This document shows positions 11,712-17,850 of a stretch of 17,850 nucleotides of DNA, in pieces. This stretch comes from JBDSKH01 sp035556655 (lineage in GTDB: Bacteria > Actinomycetota > Actinomycetes > Actinomycetales > Microbacteriaceae), in the NCBI GenBank assembly GCA_035556655.1, contig DATMFW010000083.1:1-17850 (forward strand). Reading direction: 5' to 3'. Below the pieces are notes generated by a model, which searched no databases, was not told the origin of the DNA, and saw only the letters and a program-made list of their open reading frames with translations. A program made the translations under genes and the position numbers. Position 1 is the first letter of the stretch; each line of letters starts with the position of its first letter.

Positions 11712-13145
11712 ATGTCCGACCCCCGCCTCGCCGTCATCGTCCTCGCCGCCGGTCAGGGCACGCGCATGAGGTCGCGGACGGCCAAGGTGCTGCACCCGAT
11801 CGCCGGCGTGCCGCTCATCGGTCACGTGCTCGCCACCGCACGCGAACTCGCCGCCGCCCACGTCGTCACCGTCGTGCGCCACGAGCGCGAATCGGTCGCC
11901 TCGGCGATCGCCGACCTGATGCCCGAGGCCGTGATCGTCGATCAGGACGAGCTGCCCGGCACCGGCCGCGCCGTCGAGATCGGCCTCGCCGCGCTGCCCG
12001 AGGACTTCGACGGCGACGTCGTCGTCGTGAGCGGCGATGTCCCGCTGCTCGACGCCGCCACGCTCTCGGGCCTGCTTCAGGCGCATCGCCGAGCGGCGGC
12101 CGCGGCGACCCTGCTGAGCGCCATCGTCGACGACGCCACCGGGTACGGGCGCGTCGTGCGCGACGCCGACGGGTCGATGACCCGCATCGTCGAGCAGAAG
12201 GACGCCGCTCCGGACGAGCTCGCCATCACCGAGATCAACTCCGGCACCTACGTGTTCGGGGTGAGCGGGCTGCGCGCCCACCTTCCGCGGGTCGGATCAA
12301 GCAATGCGCAGGGCGAGAAATACCTCACGGATGTCGTGGCCCTGCTGCGCGAGGCCGGTCAGCCGGTCGAGGCGGTCCCCGTCTCCGACCCCTGGATCGT
12401 CGAGGGGATCAACGACCGCGTCCAGCTGGCCCGCACCGCCGCCCGCCTCAACGCGATGATCGTGCGCGGCTGGCAGCTCGCCGGGGTGACCGTCCATGAC
12501 CCCGCGACCACCTGGATCGATCTGCGCGCCACCCTCGCCGAGGACGTCGAGGTCCTGCCCGGCACCCATATCTCCGGCGCCACGACGATCGCGCGCGGCG
12601 CCCGGATCGGCCCGCAGACCACCCTGCTGGACTGCGAGGTCGGCGAGGATGCGGTGGTGACCCGCACCGACGCGACGCTCGCTGTGATCGGGGCCCGGGC
12701 ATCCGTCGGGCCGTTCGCGTTCCTGCGTCCCGGCACCGAGCTGGCCGAGGACGGCAAGATCGGTACGTTCGTCGAGACCAAGAACGCCAAGATCGGCGCC
12801 GGCAGCAAGGTGCCGCACCTGTCCTACATCGGCGACACCACCGTGGGCGAGGGCTCGAACATCGGAGCGGGAACCATCACGGCCAACTACGACGGGGTGA
12901 ACAAGCACGCCACCACGATCGGCTCGCACGTGCGCACCGGTTCGCACAACGTCTTCGTCGCTCCGGTGACGATCGGCGACGGCGCGTACTCGGGAGCGGG
13001 AACCGTGATCCGCAAGGACGTTCCGCCGGGAGCGCTCGCCATCAACGTGGCCCCGCAGCGCAACCAGGCCGGGTGGGTGGAAGCCAACCGGCCGGGCACG
13101 AAAGCCGCGGATGCCGCTGCCGCCGCGGGCGAGGGCACGGACTAG
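11712..13145 (+). CDS. glmU: Bifunctional GlmU: N-acetylglucosamine-1-P uridyltransferase / glucosamine-1-P acetyltransferase
   Basis: The 477-residue protein is full length for GlmU. The N-terminal pyrophosphorylase domain (about 1-230) starts VIVLAAGQGTRMRS..AKVLHP and includes DEVVVVSGDVPLL-like GDVPLL, EQKDA and EINSGTYVF. The C-terminal left-handed beta-helix (about 255-455) has KNAKIGAGSKVPHLSYIGD and GAGTITANYDG, the acetyl-CoA/GlcN-1-P site with the catalytic histidine of VPHLSYIGD. It makes UDP-GlcNAc for peptidoglycan in the cytosol. An Ala-rich tail follows. The ATG at 11712 starts exactly at the conserved pyrophosphorylase core; the frame is open far upstream but that part overlaps the nucleoside hydrolase in another frame and is not GlmU. 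Its stop codon is the first half of the prs -10 box. Confidence 0.97.
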   Translation: MSDPRLAVIVLAAGQGTRMRSRTAKVLHPIAGVPLIGHVLATARELAAAHVVTVVRHERESVASAIADLMPEAVIVDQDELPGTGRAVEIGLAALPEDFDGDVVVVSGDVPLLDAATLSGLLQAHRRAAAAATLLSAIVDDATGYGRVVRDADGSMTRIVEQKDAAPDELAITEINSGTYVFGVSGLRAHLPRVGSSNAQGEKYLTDVVALLREAGQPVEAVPVSDPWIVEGINDRVQLARTAARLNAMIVRGWQLAGVTVHDPATTWIDLRATLAEDVEVLPGTHISGATTIARGARIGPQTTLLDCEVGEDAVVTRTDATLAVIGARASVGPFAFLRPGTELAEDGKIGTFVETKNAKIGAGSKVPHLSYIGDTTVGEGSNIGAGTITANYDGVNKHATTIGSHVRTGSHNVFVAPVTIGDGAYSGAGTVIRKDVPPGALAINVAPQRNQAGWVEANRPGTKAADAAAAAGEGTD

Positions 13146-13148
13146 GCT
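13143..13148 (+). promoter_or_regulatory. Putative -10 box for prs overlapping the glmU stop codon
   Basis: TAGGCT begins with the TAG stop of glmU. It is the same hexamer as the box before the ole-like operon. Transcription from it would start near 13155 and give a leader of about 45 bases before the TTG start at 13201. Confidence 0.45.
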
Positions 13149-13200
13149 GGCACTGCCCGATCAGGGGCCCAGCGAGCCACCTCGACGCGGAAGGCGCAGA

Positions 13201-14178
13201 TTGTCGGCCATCAAGATCACCGGCCAGAAGAGGCTCGTGCTCGTCTCGGGCAGGGCGCACATGCAGCTCGCCGAGGACATCGCCACGGAACTCGATACCA
13301 CGCTCGTCCACACCGATGCCCGCACCTTCGCCAACGGCGAGATCTACGCGCGTTTCGAGGAGAGCATCCGCGGCTGCGACATGTTCGTGATCCAGTCGCA
13401 CACCTACCCGATCAACGAGTGGCTCATGGAGCAGCTCATCATGATCGACGCGGCCAAACGCGCCAGCGCCAAGCGCATCACCGTCGTCGCGCCGTTCTAC
13501 CCGTACGCCAGGCAGGACAAGAAGGGCAGGGGTCGCGAGCCGATCTCGGCCCGGCTGATGGCCGACCTGTTCAAGGCGGCGGGCGCCGACCGCATCATGA
13601 GCGTCGACCTGCACGCCGCCCAGATCCAGGGCTTCTTCGACGGACCGGTCGACCACCTGTTCGCCATGCCGGTGCTGCTGGAGCACTTCCAGGCCAAGCT
13701 CGACCCGGCGACCCTCACCGTGGTGAGCCCCGACATGGGGCGGGTGCGGGTGGCCGACATCTGGAGCGACAAGCTCGGGGCGCCCCTGGCGATCATCCAC
13801 AAGCGGCGCGATCCGCTGGTACCCAACCAGGTGAGCGTGCACGAGATCGTCGGGGAGGTCGAGGGCCGGGTCTGCCTGCTCGTCGACGACATGATCGACA
13901 CCGGTCGCACCATCGTGAAGGCCGCGGAGGCGCTGAAGGCCCAGGGCGCCCTCACGGTCGTCGTCGCGGCGACCCACGCGGTGTTCTCGGCCCCGGCGAC
14001 CGAGATCCTGCAGAGCGAGTTCATCGACTCGGTGGTCGTCACCGACACGCTGCCCCTCACCGAGGACAAGCGCTGGGACCGCCTGACGGTGCTGCCGATC
14101 GCGCCGCTGATCGCGCGGGCGATCCACGAGGTGTTCGACGACGGGTCGGTCACCTCGCTGTTCGACGGCGCGGCGTAG
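13201..14178 (+). CDS. prs: Ribose-phosphate pyrophosphokinase (PRPP synthetase)
   Basis: The 325-residue protein makes PRPP from ribose-5-phosphate and ATP for nucleotide, His, Trp and NAD synthesis. Visible motifs are FANGEIYARFEES, the catalytic flexible loop in APFYPYARQDKKGRGREPIS, VDLHAAQIQGFF and the PRPP-binding loop LLVDDMIDTGRTI (usually Gly rather than Arg after TG). The TTG at 13201 is preferred as start: GGAAGG at 13189-13194 lies six bases upstream, and the N-terminus SAIKITGQKRLVLVSGRAH matches the family, while the in-frame extension upstream overlaps the end of glmU and is Arg/Pro-rich. It converges on the BtpA-family gene, with only ten bases between stop codons. Confidence 0.96.
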   Translation: MSAIKITGQKRLVLVSGRAHMQLAEDIATELDTTLVHTDARTFANGEIYARFEESIRGCDMFVIQSHTYPINEWLMEQLIMIDAAKRASAKRITVVAPFYPYARQDKKGRGREPISARLMADLFKAAGADRIMSVDLHAAQIQGFFDGPVDHLFAMPVLLEHFQAKLDPATLTVVSPDMGRVRVADIWSDKLGAPLAIIHKRRDPLVPNQVSVHEIVGEVEGRVCLLVDDMIDTGRTIVKAAEALKAQGALTVVVAATHAVFSAPATEILQSEFIDSVVVTDTLPLTEDKRWDRLTVLPIAPLIARAIHEVFDDGSVTSLFDGAA

Positions 14179-14188
14179 CGCCCCGGTT

Positions 14189-15004
14189 CTACAGCGTCGC
14201 CCGGAACTCCCGCGCGGCCCCGATCAGCTCGGTGACCCGTGCCCGGTCGACGGCGTTCTCGAACACGCCGTCCTTCTTGAAGTAGGTGCCGACGATGGCT
14301 CCGTCGGCGACCGCGAGCTGGTCGGCGACGTTGTGGGCGCGTACGCCGGTGTTGACGAACACCGGCACGGCTCCCGCCGCGGCCTTGACGATGCCGAGGG
14401 ACTGCAGGTCGGTCGGTGCGCCTGCGGTCAGCCCCGAGACGCACAACGCGTCGGGCGCCGTGGCGAACACGGTGGATGCGGTGATCGAGGCCAGGTCGCG
14501 CTCGGCCAGGTAGACGGCCGACTCGGGGACGATGTTGAACAGCAGCTTCACGCCGGCCCCGCCGATGCGGGCCCGGTGCCGGGCGACCTCGCCGATGTTG
14601 GTGTTCCAGAGCCCGAAGTCGCTGGCGTAGACGCCGGTGAAGATCTCGCGCACGAAGCTCGCCCCGGTGGCGACGGCCAGGTCGATCGAGGCCCGGCCGT
14701 CCCAGAGCACGTTGACGCCGTAGGGCACCGAGAGCCTCGGCATCAGCTCCCCGATGATGCGCGCCATCGAGATGGCGGTGATGGGTTCGGTCTTCGTGAG
14801 GTACGGCAGGCTGAACTCGTTGGAGATCAGCACGCCGTCGACGCCGCCTTCCTGCAGGTCGTCGAGCTCGCGCGCCGCGCGGTCGACGATGGCCCGGGTG
14901 CCGGCGGCGCTGTCGAATCCCGGGTCGCCCGGCAGCGCCGTGAGATGCAGCATCGCGATGACGGGCTTGGCCAAGGGGAACGTCTCATCGAGCCAAGTGG
15001 CCAC
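14189..15004 (-). CDS. BtpA/SgcQ family TIM-barrel protein
   Basis: The 271-residue protein has the features of the BtpA/SgcQ family: the opening VIAMLHLTALPGDPGF, ELDDLQEGGVDGVLISNEF, VPYGVNVLWDGRASIDLA, FVREIFTGVYASDFG and the C-terminal phosphate-binding-like strand GAIVGTYFKKDG. BtpA is known for a role in photosystem I accumulation in cyanobacteria, and SgcQ is an uncharacterised member encoded among PTS genes in E. coli. The reaction is unknown; a TIM-barrel enzyme acting on a phosphorylated sugar is an inference from the PTS setting. The GTG at 15004 is preceded by GGAGG (minus strand, 15014-15010) five bases away; the open frame continues upstream but runs antisense to the DeoR gene. 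It is divergent from deoR across a 138-base regulatory region. Confidence 0.85.
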   Translation of the reverse strand: MATWLDETFPLAKPVIAMLHLTALPGDPGFDSAAGTRAIVDRAARELDDLQEGGVDGVLISNEFSLPYLTKTEPITAISMARIIGELMPRLSVPYGVNVLWDGRASIDLAVATGASFVREIFTGVYASDFGLWNTNIGEVARHRARIGGAGVKLLFNIVPESAVYLAERDLASITASTVFATAPDALCVSGLTAGAPTDLQSLGIVKAAAGAVPVFVNTGVRAHNVADQLAVADGAIVGTYFKKDGVFENAVDRARVTELIGAAREFRATL

Positions 15005-15042
15005 GGGTACCTCCGGTGTCGTGCTGGGAGCAGCTGTGAGTA

Positions 15043-15056
15043 GATGACAGATCACC
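15043..15056 (-). promoter_or_regulatory. Candidate DeoR half-operator near the BtpA-family gene
   Basis: The minus strand reads GGTGATCTGTCATC, similar to TGTGAATCTGTAAC at 15108-15121 on the plus strand. It sits about 40 bases upstream of the BtpA-family start, where binding would repress that arm. Confidence 0.35.
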
Positions 15057-15077
15057 GGCGATTTCCGGGGCGATCCA

Positions 15078-15091
15078 TGTGATTTTGTATC
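15078..15091 (+). promoter_or_regulatory. Candidate DeoR operator, upstream direct repeat
   Basis: TGTGATTTTGTATC matches TGTGAATCTGTAAC at 15108-15121 in 11 of 14 positions and lies exactly 30 bases, about three helical turns, upstream of it. The AT-rich block is unusual in this sequence. Confidence 0.5.
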
Positions 15092-15111
15092 GTAGCCCAC
15101 CCGTTCTTGTG

Positions 15112-15126
15112 AATCTGTAACAGATT
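15112..15126. promoter_or_regulatory. Perfect palindrome AATCTGT-A-ACAGATT, candidate DeoR operator
   Basis: Seven-base arms flank a single central A. The palindrome ends four bases before the TAGACT -10 box of the DeoR gene, so a bound regulator would cover the promoter. Autoregulation of this kind is usual in the DeoR family. Confidence 0.6.
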
Positions 15127-15130
15127 TCCC

Positions 15131-15136
15131 TAGACT
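15131..15136 (+). promoter_or_regulatory. Putative -10 box of the deoR-PTS operon (leaderless)
   Basis: TAGACT is followed by six bases and then the GTG start at 15143, with no Shine-Dalgarno sequence between. Confidence 0.55.
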
Positions 15137-15142
15137 TGCGGG

Positions 15143-15937
15143 GTGCCGACCTCGCAGCGCCGAAAGCTCATCGAGCAGCGCGTCGTCTCCGACGGCGAGA
15201 TCGACTTCGCCAGCCTCGCCAGCGAGTTCCAGGTCTCCGAGATGACGATCCGCCGCGACGTCACCGCCCTGGAGGATCGCGGCGTCGTGCGTGCCGTCAA
15301 GGGCGGCGCCATCGCGCTGGTCGGGAAGGCCTCCGAACCGACGTTCGAGACCCGCGCGGCCCAGTCCGCCACCGAGAAGGCCCACATGGCCGGTGCGGTG
15401 CTCGAGCTGCTGCAGCCGCACGAGACCGTCATCCTCGACAGCGGCAGCACCGTGCTCGCCGTCGCCCGCGCGCTGCGCGGCCGCGAACTCGGCCTCACCA
15501 TCGTCACCCCCAGCATGCTCGCCGCCGCCGAACTCGCCGACGACCCCGGCACCACGGTGCTGCTGGCCGGCGGGCAGGTGCGTCCCGGAGAGCTCAGCCT
15601 CATCGGCACCGAGACCGAGGCGACCTTCGGGCTCTACAACTGCGACGCGTACGTCATGGGCATCGCCGGCGTCGATGCCCGCCGCGGCATCACCGAATAC
15701 CACCGCGAAGAGGCCAACGTGAAGAAGGCGGCCATGGCCGCCGCCGACCGCGTGATCGTCGTCGCCGACCTGAGCAAGCTCGGGCGCGTGCAGCTGATGA
15801 ACGTGGCCGCATTCGACGAGATCGACGCCCTCGTCACCGACGGCCCCGCAGATCACCCGGCGCTGCGCGCCGCGGCCGACGCCGGGGTGAAGGTCGTCCA
15901 CGTGGAACCCGCACGACGAGAGGGCATGGCTGGATGA
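15143..15937 (+). CDS. DeoR-family transcriptional regulator of the sgc-like PTS locus
   Basis: The 264-residue protein has an N-terminal helix-turn-helix (LASEFQVSEMTIRRDVTALE, about residues 25-44), the DeoR signature with Thr-Ile-Arg-Arg-Asp, then a sugar-phosphate-binding C-terminal domain with the ILDSGSTVLAVARAL loop, GTETEATFGLYNCD, and VIVVADLSKLG. Such regulators are usually repressors released by a phosphorylated sugar. In E. coli the sgc genes include the DeoR-type sgcR. The ATG of the IIB gene overlaps this stop by four bases (ATGA), so the regulator is the first gene of the PTS operon and is likely autoregulated through the palindrome just upstream. It probably also controls the divergent BtpA-family gene. 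Confidence 0.92.
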   Translation: MPTSQRRKLIEQRVVSDGEIDFASLASEFQVSEMTIRRDVTALEDRGVVRAVKGGAIALVGKASEPTFETRAAQSATEKAHMAGAVLELLQPHETVILDSGSTVLAVARALRGRELGLTIVTPSMLAAAELADDPGTTVLLAGGQVRPGELSLIGTETEATFGLYNCDAYVMGIAGVDARRGITEYHREEANVKKAAMAAADRVIVVADLSKLGRVQLMNVAAFDEIDALVTDGPADHPALRAAADAGVKVVHVEPARREGMAG

Positions 15938-16224
15938 AGAAGGTATGGGTGGTCTGCGCCACCGGAGTGGCGACATCGACGATGGTGCGCCTGCGCATCG
16001 AGCAGTTCCTGGCCGACAACGGCATCCCCGCGGTCGTCACCCAGTACCGGGTGAGCGAGCTCTCCGCCGATCGCGTCGATGCCGACGCGATCGTCACCAC
16101 CACCGGCATGCCCGATGAATACTCCGCAGTCGTCCCTGTCATCAACGGGGTCGCGCTGCTCACCGGGATCGGCGAAGACGCCGCTCTCGAGGACCTCAAA
16201 AAGGTCCTCACCGCCCCCGAGTAA
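15934..16224 (+). CDS. PTS galactitol-type sugar transporter subunit IIB
   Basis: The 96-residue protein is the right size for a free-standing IIB of the galactitol family. It starts MKKVWVVCATGVATSTM: Cys8, in the phosphate-binding loop CATGVATST, is the residue phosphorylated by IIA and passed to the sugar. The remainder alternates strands and helices (VVTQYRVSEL, ADAIVTTTGM, VALLTGIG), as in GatB/SgcB. It is translationally coupled to the DeoR gene (ATGA overlap) and is followed 24 bases later by IIC. No IIA gene is seen within the window; it should lie downstream or elsewhere. Confidence 0.9.
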   Translation: MKKVWVVCATGVATSTMVRLRIEQFLADNGIPAVVTQYRVSELSADRVDADAIVTTTGMPDEYSAVVPVINGVALLTGIGEDAALEDLKKVLTAPE

Positions 16225-16248
16225 CAACCCCGATACAGAAAGAGATCA

Positions 16249-17745
16249 ATGGACTTCTCGACAGTCCTCGCCAGCGTCGGCGAGTTCCTGAACGGGTTGG
16301 GACCGACCATCGTCCTGCCCGTCATCATCATCATCCTGGGGCTGATCCTGCGGATGAAGATCGGCGCCGCGATCCGCAGCGGCCTCATCGTCGCCGTCGG
16401 TTTCGTCGGCATCTTCCTCACCGTGGGCCTCCTCGGCTCGACGGTGACCGAGATCGGTGAGGCGTTCGCCAAGAACACCGGTACCGGCCTCAGCGTCATC
16501 GACATCGGCTGGCCGGCGGCGTCCTCGCTGGCGTTCGGGTCGCCGATCGGCTACCTGATCATCCCGCTCGGCATCCTGCTGAACGTGATCCTGCTGCTGG
16601 TGCGCGCCACCAAGACGCTGGATGTCGACCTCTGGAACTTCTGGCACATCGCCTTCGTCGGTGCGCTCGTGCAGTTCGTGACCGGCAACTTCTGGATCGC
16701 GCTGTTCGCGGCCGTGATCGCCTTCGTGATCGCGCTGTTCCTGGCCGACTGGTCGGCACCGATGGTGCAGAAGTACTTCAACCTGCCCGGCATCTCGATC
16801 CCGCACCTGCAGTCGGCCGGCTACATGCTGCTCGCGGTGCCCTTCGCCTGGCTGCTGCGCAAGATCCCGGGCCTTCGCAACATGAAGCTGAACCCCGACA
16901 CCACGCGCAAGCGTCTGGGCCTGCTCGGCGAGCCCATGGTGCTCGGCTTCGTGATCGGTCTGATCCTGGCGCTCGTCGCCGGGCAGGACATCGCGAAGGC
17001 GCTCGGAACCGCGATCACCCTGGCGGCTGTCATGCTGCTGATCCCGCGCATGGTCGCCATCCTGATGGAGGGCCTGACCCCGCTCGCCGTCGCCGCCCGC
17101 ACGTTCATGAACGACAAGTTCAAGGGCCGTGAGGTCTACATCGGCCTCGACGCCGCCGTGCTCGTCGGAAGCCCCGCCGTCATCGCGGCCGGTCTGCTGA
17201 TGGTGCCGGTGGAGATCCTGCTGGCGATCGGCCTGGCGCCGCTCGGCAACCAGACCCTGCCGTTCGTCGACCTCGCCGACGGCGTGTTCGTCGCGGCGCT
17301 GCTCGCCCCGCTGGTCGGCGGCGACCTGGTGATGACCGTCATCCTCGGCGCCATCGTGATGGGCATCGGCCTGTGGTTCTGCACGCAGATCGCCCCCGCG
17401 GTGAGCTCGATGGTGCAGGCCTCGACCAACATCGACATCCCCGAGGGCTACAACCTGTTCACGGTGATGAGCGACGGTTCGGTGCCGATCAGCTACGGCT
17501 TCTACTACCTCGCCCAGACGCCGGTGGTCGTGATGATCATCGTCGCCCTCGCGTTCGTGGTCGGGCTGTACTTCCTGAAGACCCGGTTCCCGCTCGGCGA
17601 GAAGTTCCTGCCGGTGATCATGGCCGGGGAGGTCGCCCAGGCGACCTCGACCGCTCCGGTCGCCGCGTCGGACTCGGCCGCCGCATCCGGAGACGGAGCG
17701 GCCGCACCGAAGAAGAAGCCCGCCGCGCGCGGGAAGGACAGCTGA
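16249..17745 (+). CDS. PTS galactitol-type permease subunit IIC (EIIC-Gat family)
   Basis: The 498-residue inner-membrane permease has about eleven to twelve hydrophobic segments, the first at residues 14-30 (PTIVLPVIIIILGLILR). Recognisable parts are FGSPIGYLIIPLGILLN, VPFAWLLRKIPGLRNMKLNPD, EGLTPLAVAARTFMNDKF and GREVYIGLDAAVLVGSPAVIAAG, close in pattern to GatC/SgcC permeases that carry and phosphorylate hexitols or pentitols with IIB. The C-terminus adds an Ala-rich, Lys-rich cytosolic tail (PKKKPAARGKDS) beyond the usual family length of ~450. The ATG is preceded by a purine-rich AAAGAG. The stop is followed directly by a hairpin and the next gene of the operon. The substrate is not determinable from sequence. 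Confidence 0.92.
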   Translation: MDFSTVLASVGEFLNGLGPTIVLPVIIIILGLILRMKIGAAIRSGLIVAVGFVGIFLTVGLLGSTVTEIGEAFAKNTGTGLSVIDIGWPAASSLAFGSPIGYLIIPLGILLNVILLLVRATKTLDVDLWNFWHIAFVGALVQFVTGNFWIALFAAVIAFVIALFLADWSAPMVQKYFNLPGISIPHLQSAGYMLLAVPFAWLLRKIPGLRNMKLNPDTTRKRLGLLGEPMVLGFVIGLILALVAGQDIAKALGTAITLAAVMLLIPRMVAILMEGLTPLAVAARTFMNDKFKGREVYIGLDAAVLVGSPAVIAAGLLMVPVEILLAIGLAPLGNQTLPFVDLADGVFVAALLAPLVGGDLVMTVILGAIVMGIGLWFCTQIAPAVSSMVQASTNIDIPEGYNLFTVMSDGSVPISYGFYYLAQTPVVVMIIVALAFVVGLYFLKTRFPLGEKFLPVIMAGEVAQATSTAPVAASDSAAASGDGAAAPKKKPAARGKDS

Positions 17746-17795
17746 CCGCCGACGCGGTGAGCCCTCGGCGGGGCGCTCACCTGACCGTGAGCGCC
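17746..17795 (+). promoter_or_regulatory. Adjacent and mutually exclusive hairpins at the IIC / epimerase-like junction
   Basis: Starting on the base after the IIC stop, CCGCCGA (17746-17752) pairs with TCGGCGG (17765-17771). On the very next base GGCGCTCAC (17772-17780) begins, pairing with GTGAGCGCC (17787-17795) over a six-base loop. GCTCAC at 17775-17780 can instead pair with the upstream GTGAGC at 17757-17762. Both GTG start candidates of the next gene lie in these GTGAGC copies. Confidence 0.5.
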
Positions 17796-17850
17796 TCGAT
17801 CGTGGCCGCCCAGCTCCTCGACCTGCGCGAGGAGCTGGAGCGGCTGCGGT
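17757..17850 (+). CDS. Ribulose-phosphate 3-epimerase-like protein (SgcE-like), 3' truncated by window edge
   Basis: Only the first ~30 codons are present. The residues TVSASIVAAQLLDLREELERL resemble the start of ribulose-phosphate 3-epimerases (typically ISPSIL-AD---L-EE---L), which fits SgcE in the E. coli sgc gene set. The start is uncertain: GTG at 17757 gives nine extra residues (SPRRGAHLT), whereas GTG at 17787, or the CTG at 17781, would start directly at the conserved strand; GGCGGGG at 17767-17773 could serve these as ribosome-binding site. The gene follows IIC by eleven bases or more and shares its operon. The call rests on a short sequence and on context. Confidence 0.6.
   Translation, partial: MSPRRGAHLTVSASIVAAQLLDLREELERLR

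Noticed and set aside
13111..13200. Longer prs start at 13111.
   Set aside because: The extra residues are Arg/Pro-rich, overlap the end of glmU and are not part of the family. TTG at 13201 has a well-placed GGAAGG.
15005..15976. Extension of the BtpA-family frame antisense through the DeoR gene.
   Set aside because: The composition is Gly/Asp/His/Val-rich without domains. GTG at 15004 has a GGAGG site five bases upstream.

Overview
The window is high-GC DNA (roughly 70 percent by eye) with many GTG starts, four-base GTGA/ATGA gene overlaps and TANNNT -10 boxes placed 6-7 bases before start codons. With the order tRNA-Gln / glmU / prs, this points to an actinobacterium, most likely of the Microbacteriaceae (Microbacterium-like). 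The genus is inferred from gene order and protein character; no search was run.

Layout. (1) 1-1289, plus strand: the 3' part of a Uup-like ABC-F ATPase, then a short left-handed beta-helix (gamma-carbonic-anhydrase-like) protein. (2) 1286-3226, minus: a secreted/membrane DUF2207 protein, convergent with the previous gene and sharing a CTAG stop. (3) 3274-8711, plus: a tightly overlapped five-gene operon encoding an OleA-like thiolase/KASIII enzyme, a family 2 glycosyltransferase, a cytochrome P450, an OleC-like AMP-dependent synthetase and an OleD-like NAD-dependent reductase. It has OleA, C and D equivalents but no OleB, so a beta-lactone (perhaps oxidised and glycosylated) is a more likely product than an olefin. 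(4) 8819-10578, minus: a MarR regulator and a second P450, convergent with the operon across a long inverted repeat. (5) 10612-14178, plus: tRNA-Gln(TTG), a nucleoside hydrolase starting one base after the tRNA, glmU and prs. (6) 14189-17850: a BtpA/SgcQ-family gene (minus) divergent from a DeoR regulator, galactitol-type PTS IIB and IIC, and the start of a ribulose-phosphate-3-epimerase-like gene. This resembles the E. coli sgc locus, with a compact operator region between the two arms.

The most unusual feature is a family of GC-rich palindromic repeats built on GGTCGAGTAG / TATCGAGATC. One double copy lies in frame inside the ABC-F gene. A second double copy, with its left arm expanded as a 30-bp tandem repeat, lies in frame inside the AMP-dependent synthetase just before its ATP-binding motif. 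A third, single copy supplies the last codons and stop of the nucleoside hydrolase. They look like REP/BIME-type elements tolerated inside proteins. Other points worth checking are the tRNA/ORF junction, the candidate DeoR operators, and competing hairpins around the start of the last gene.
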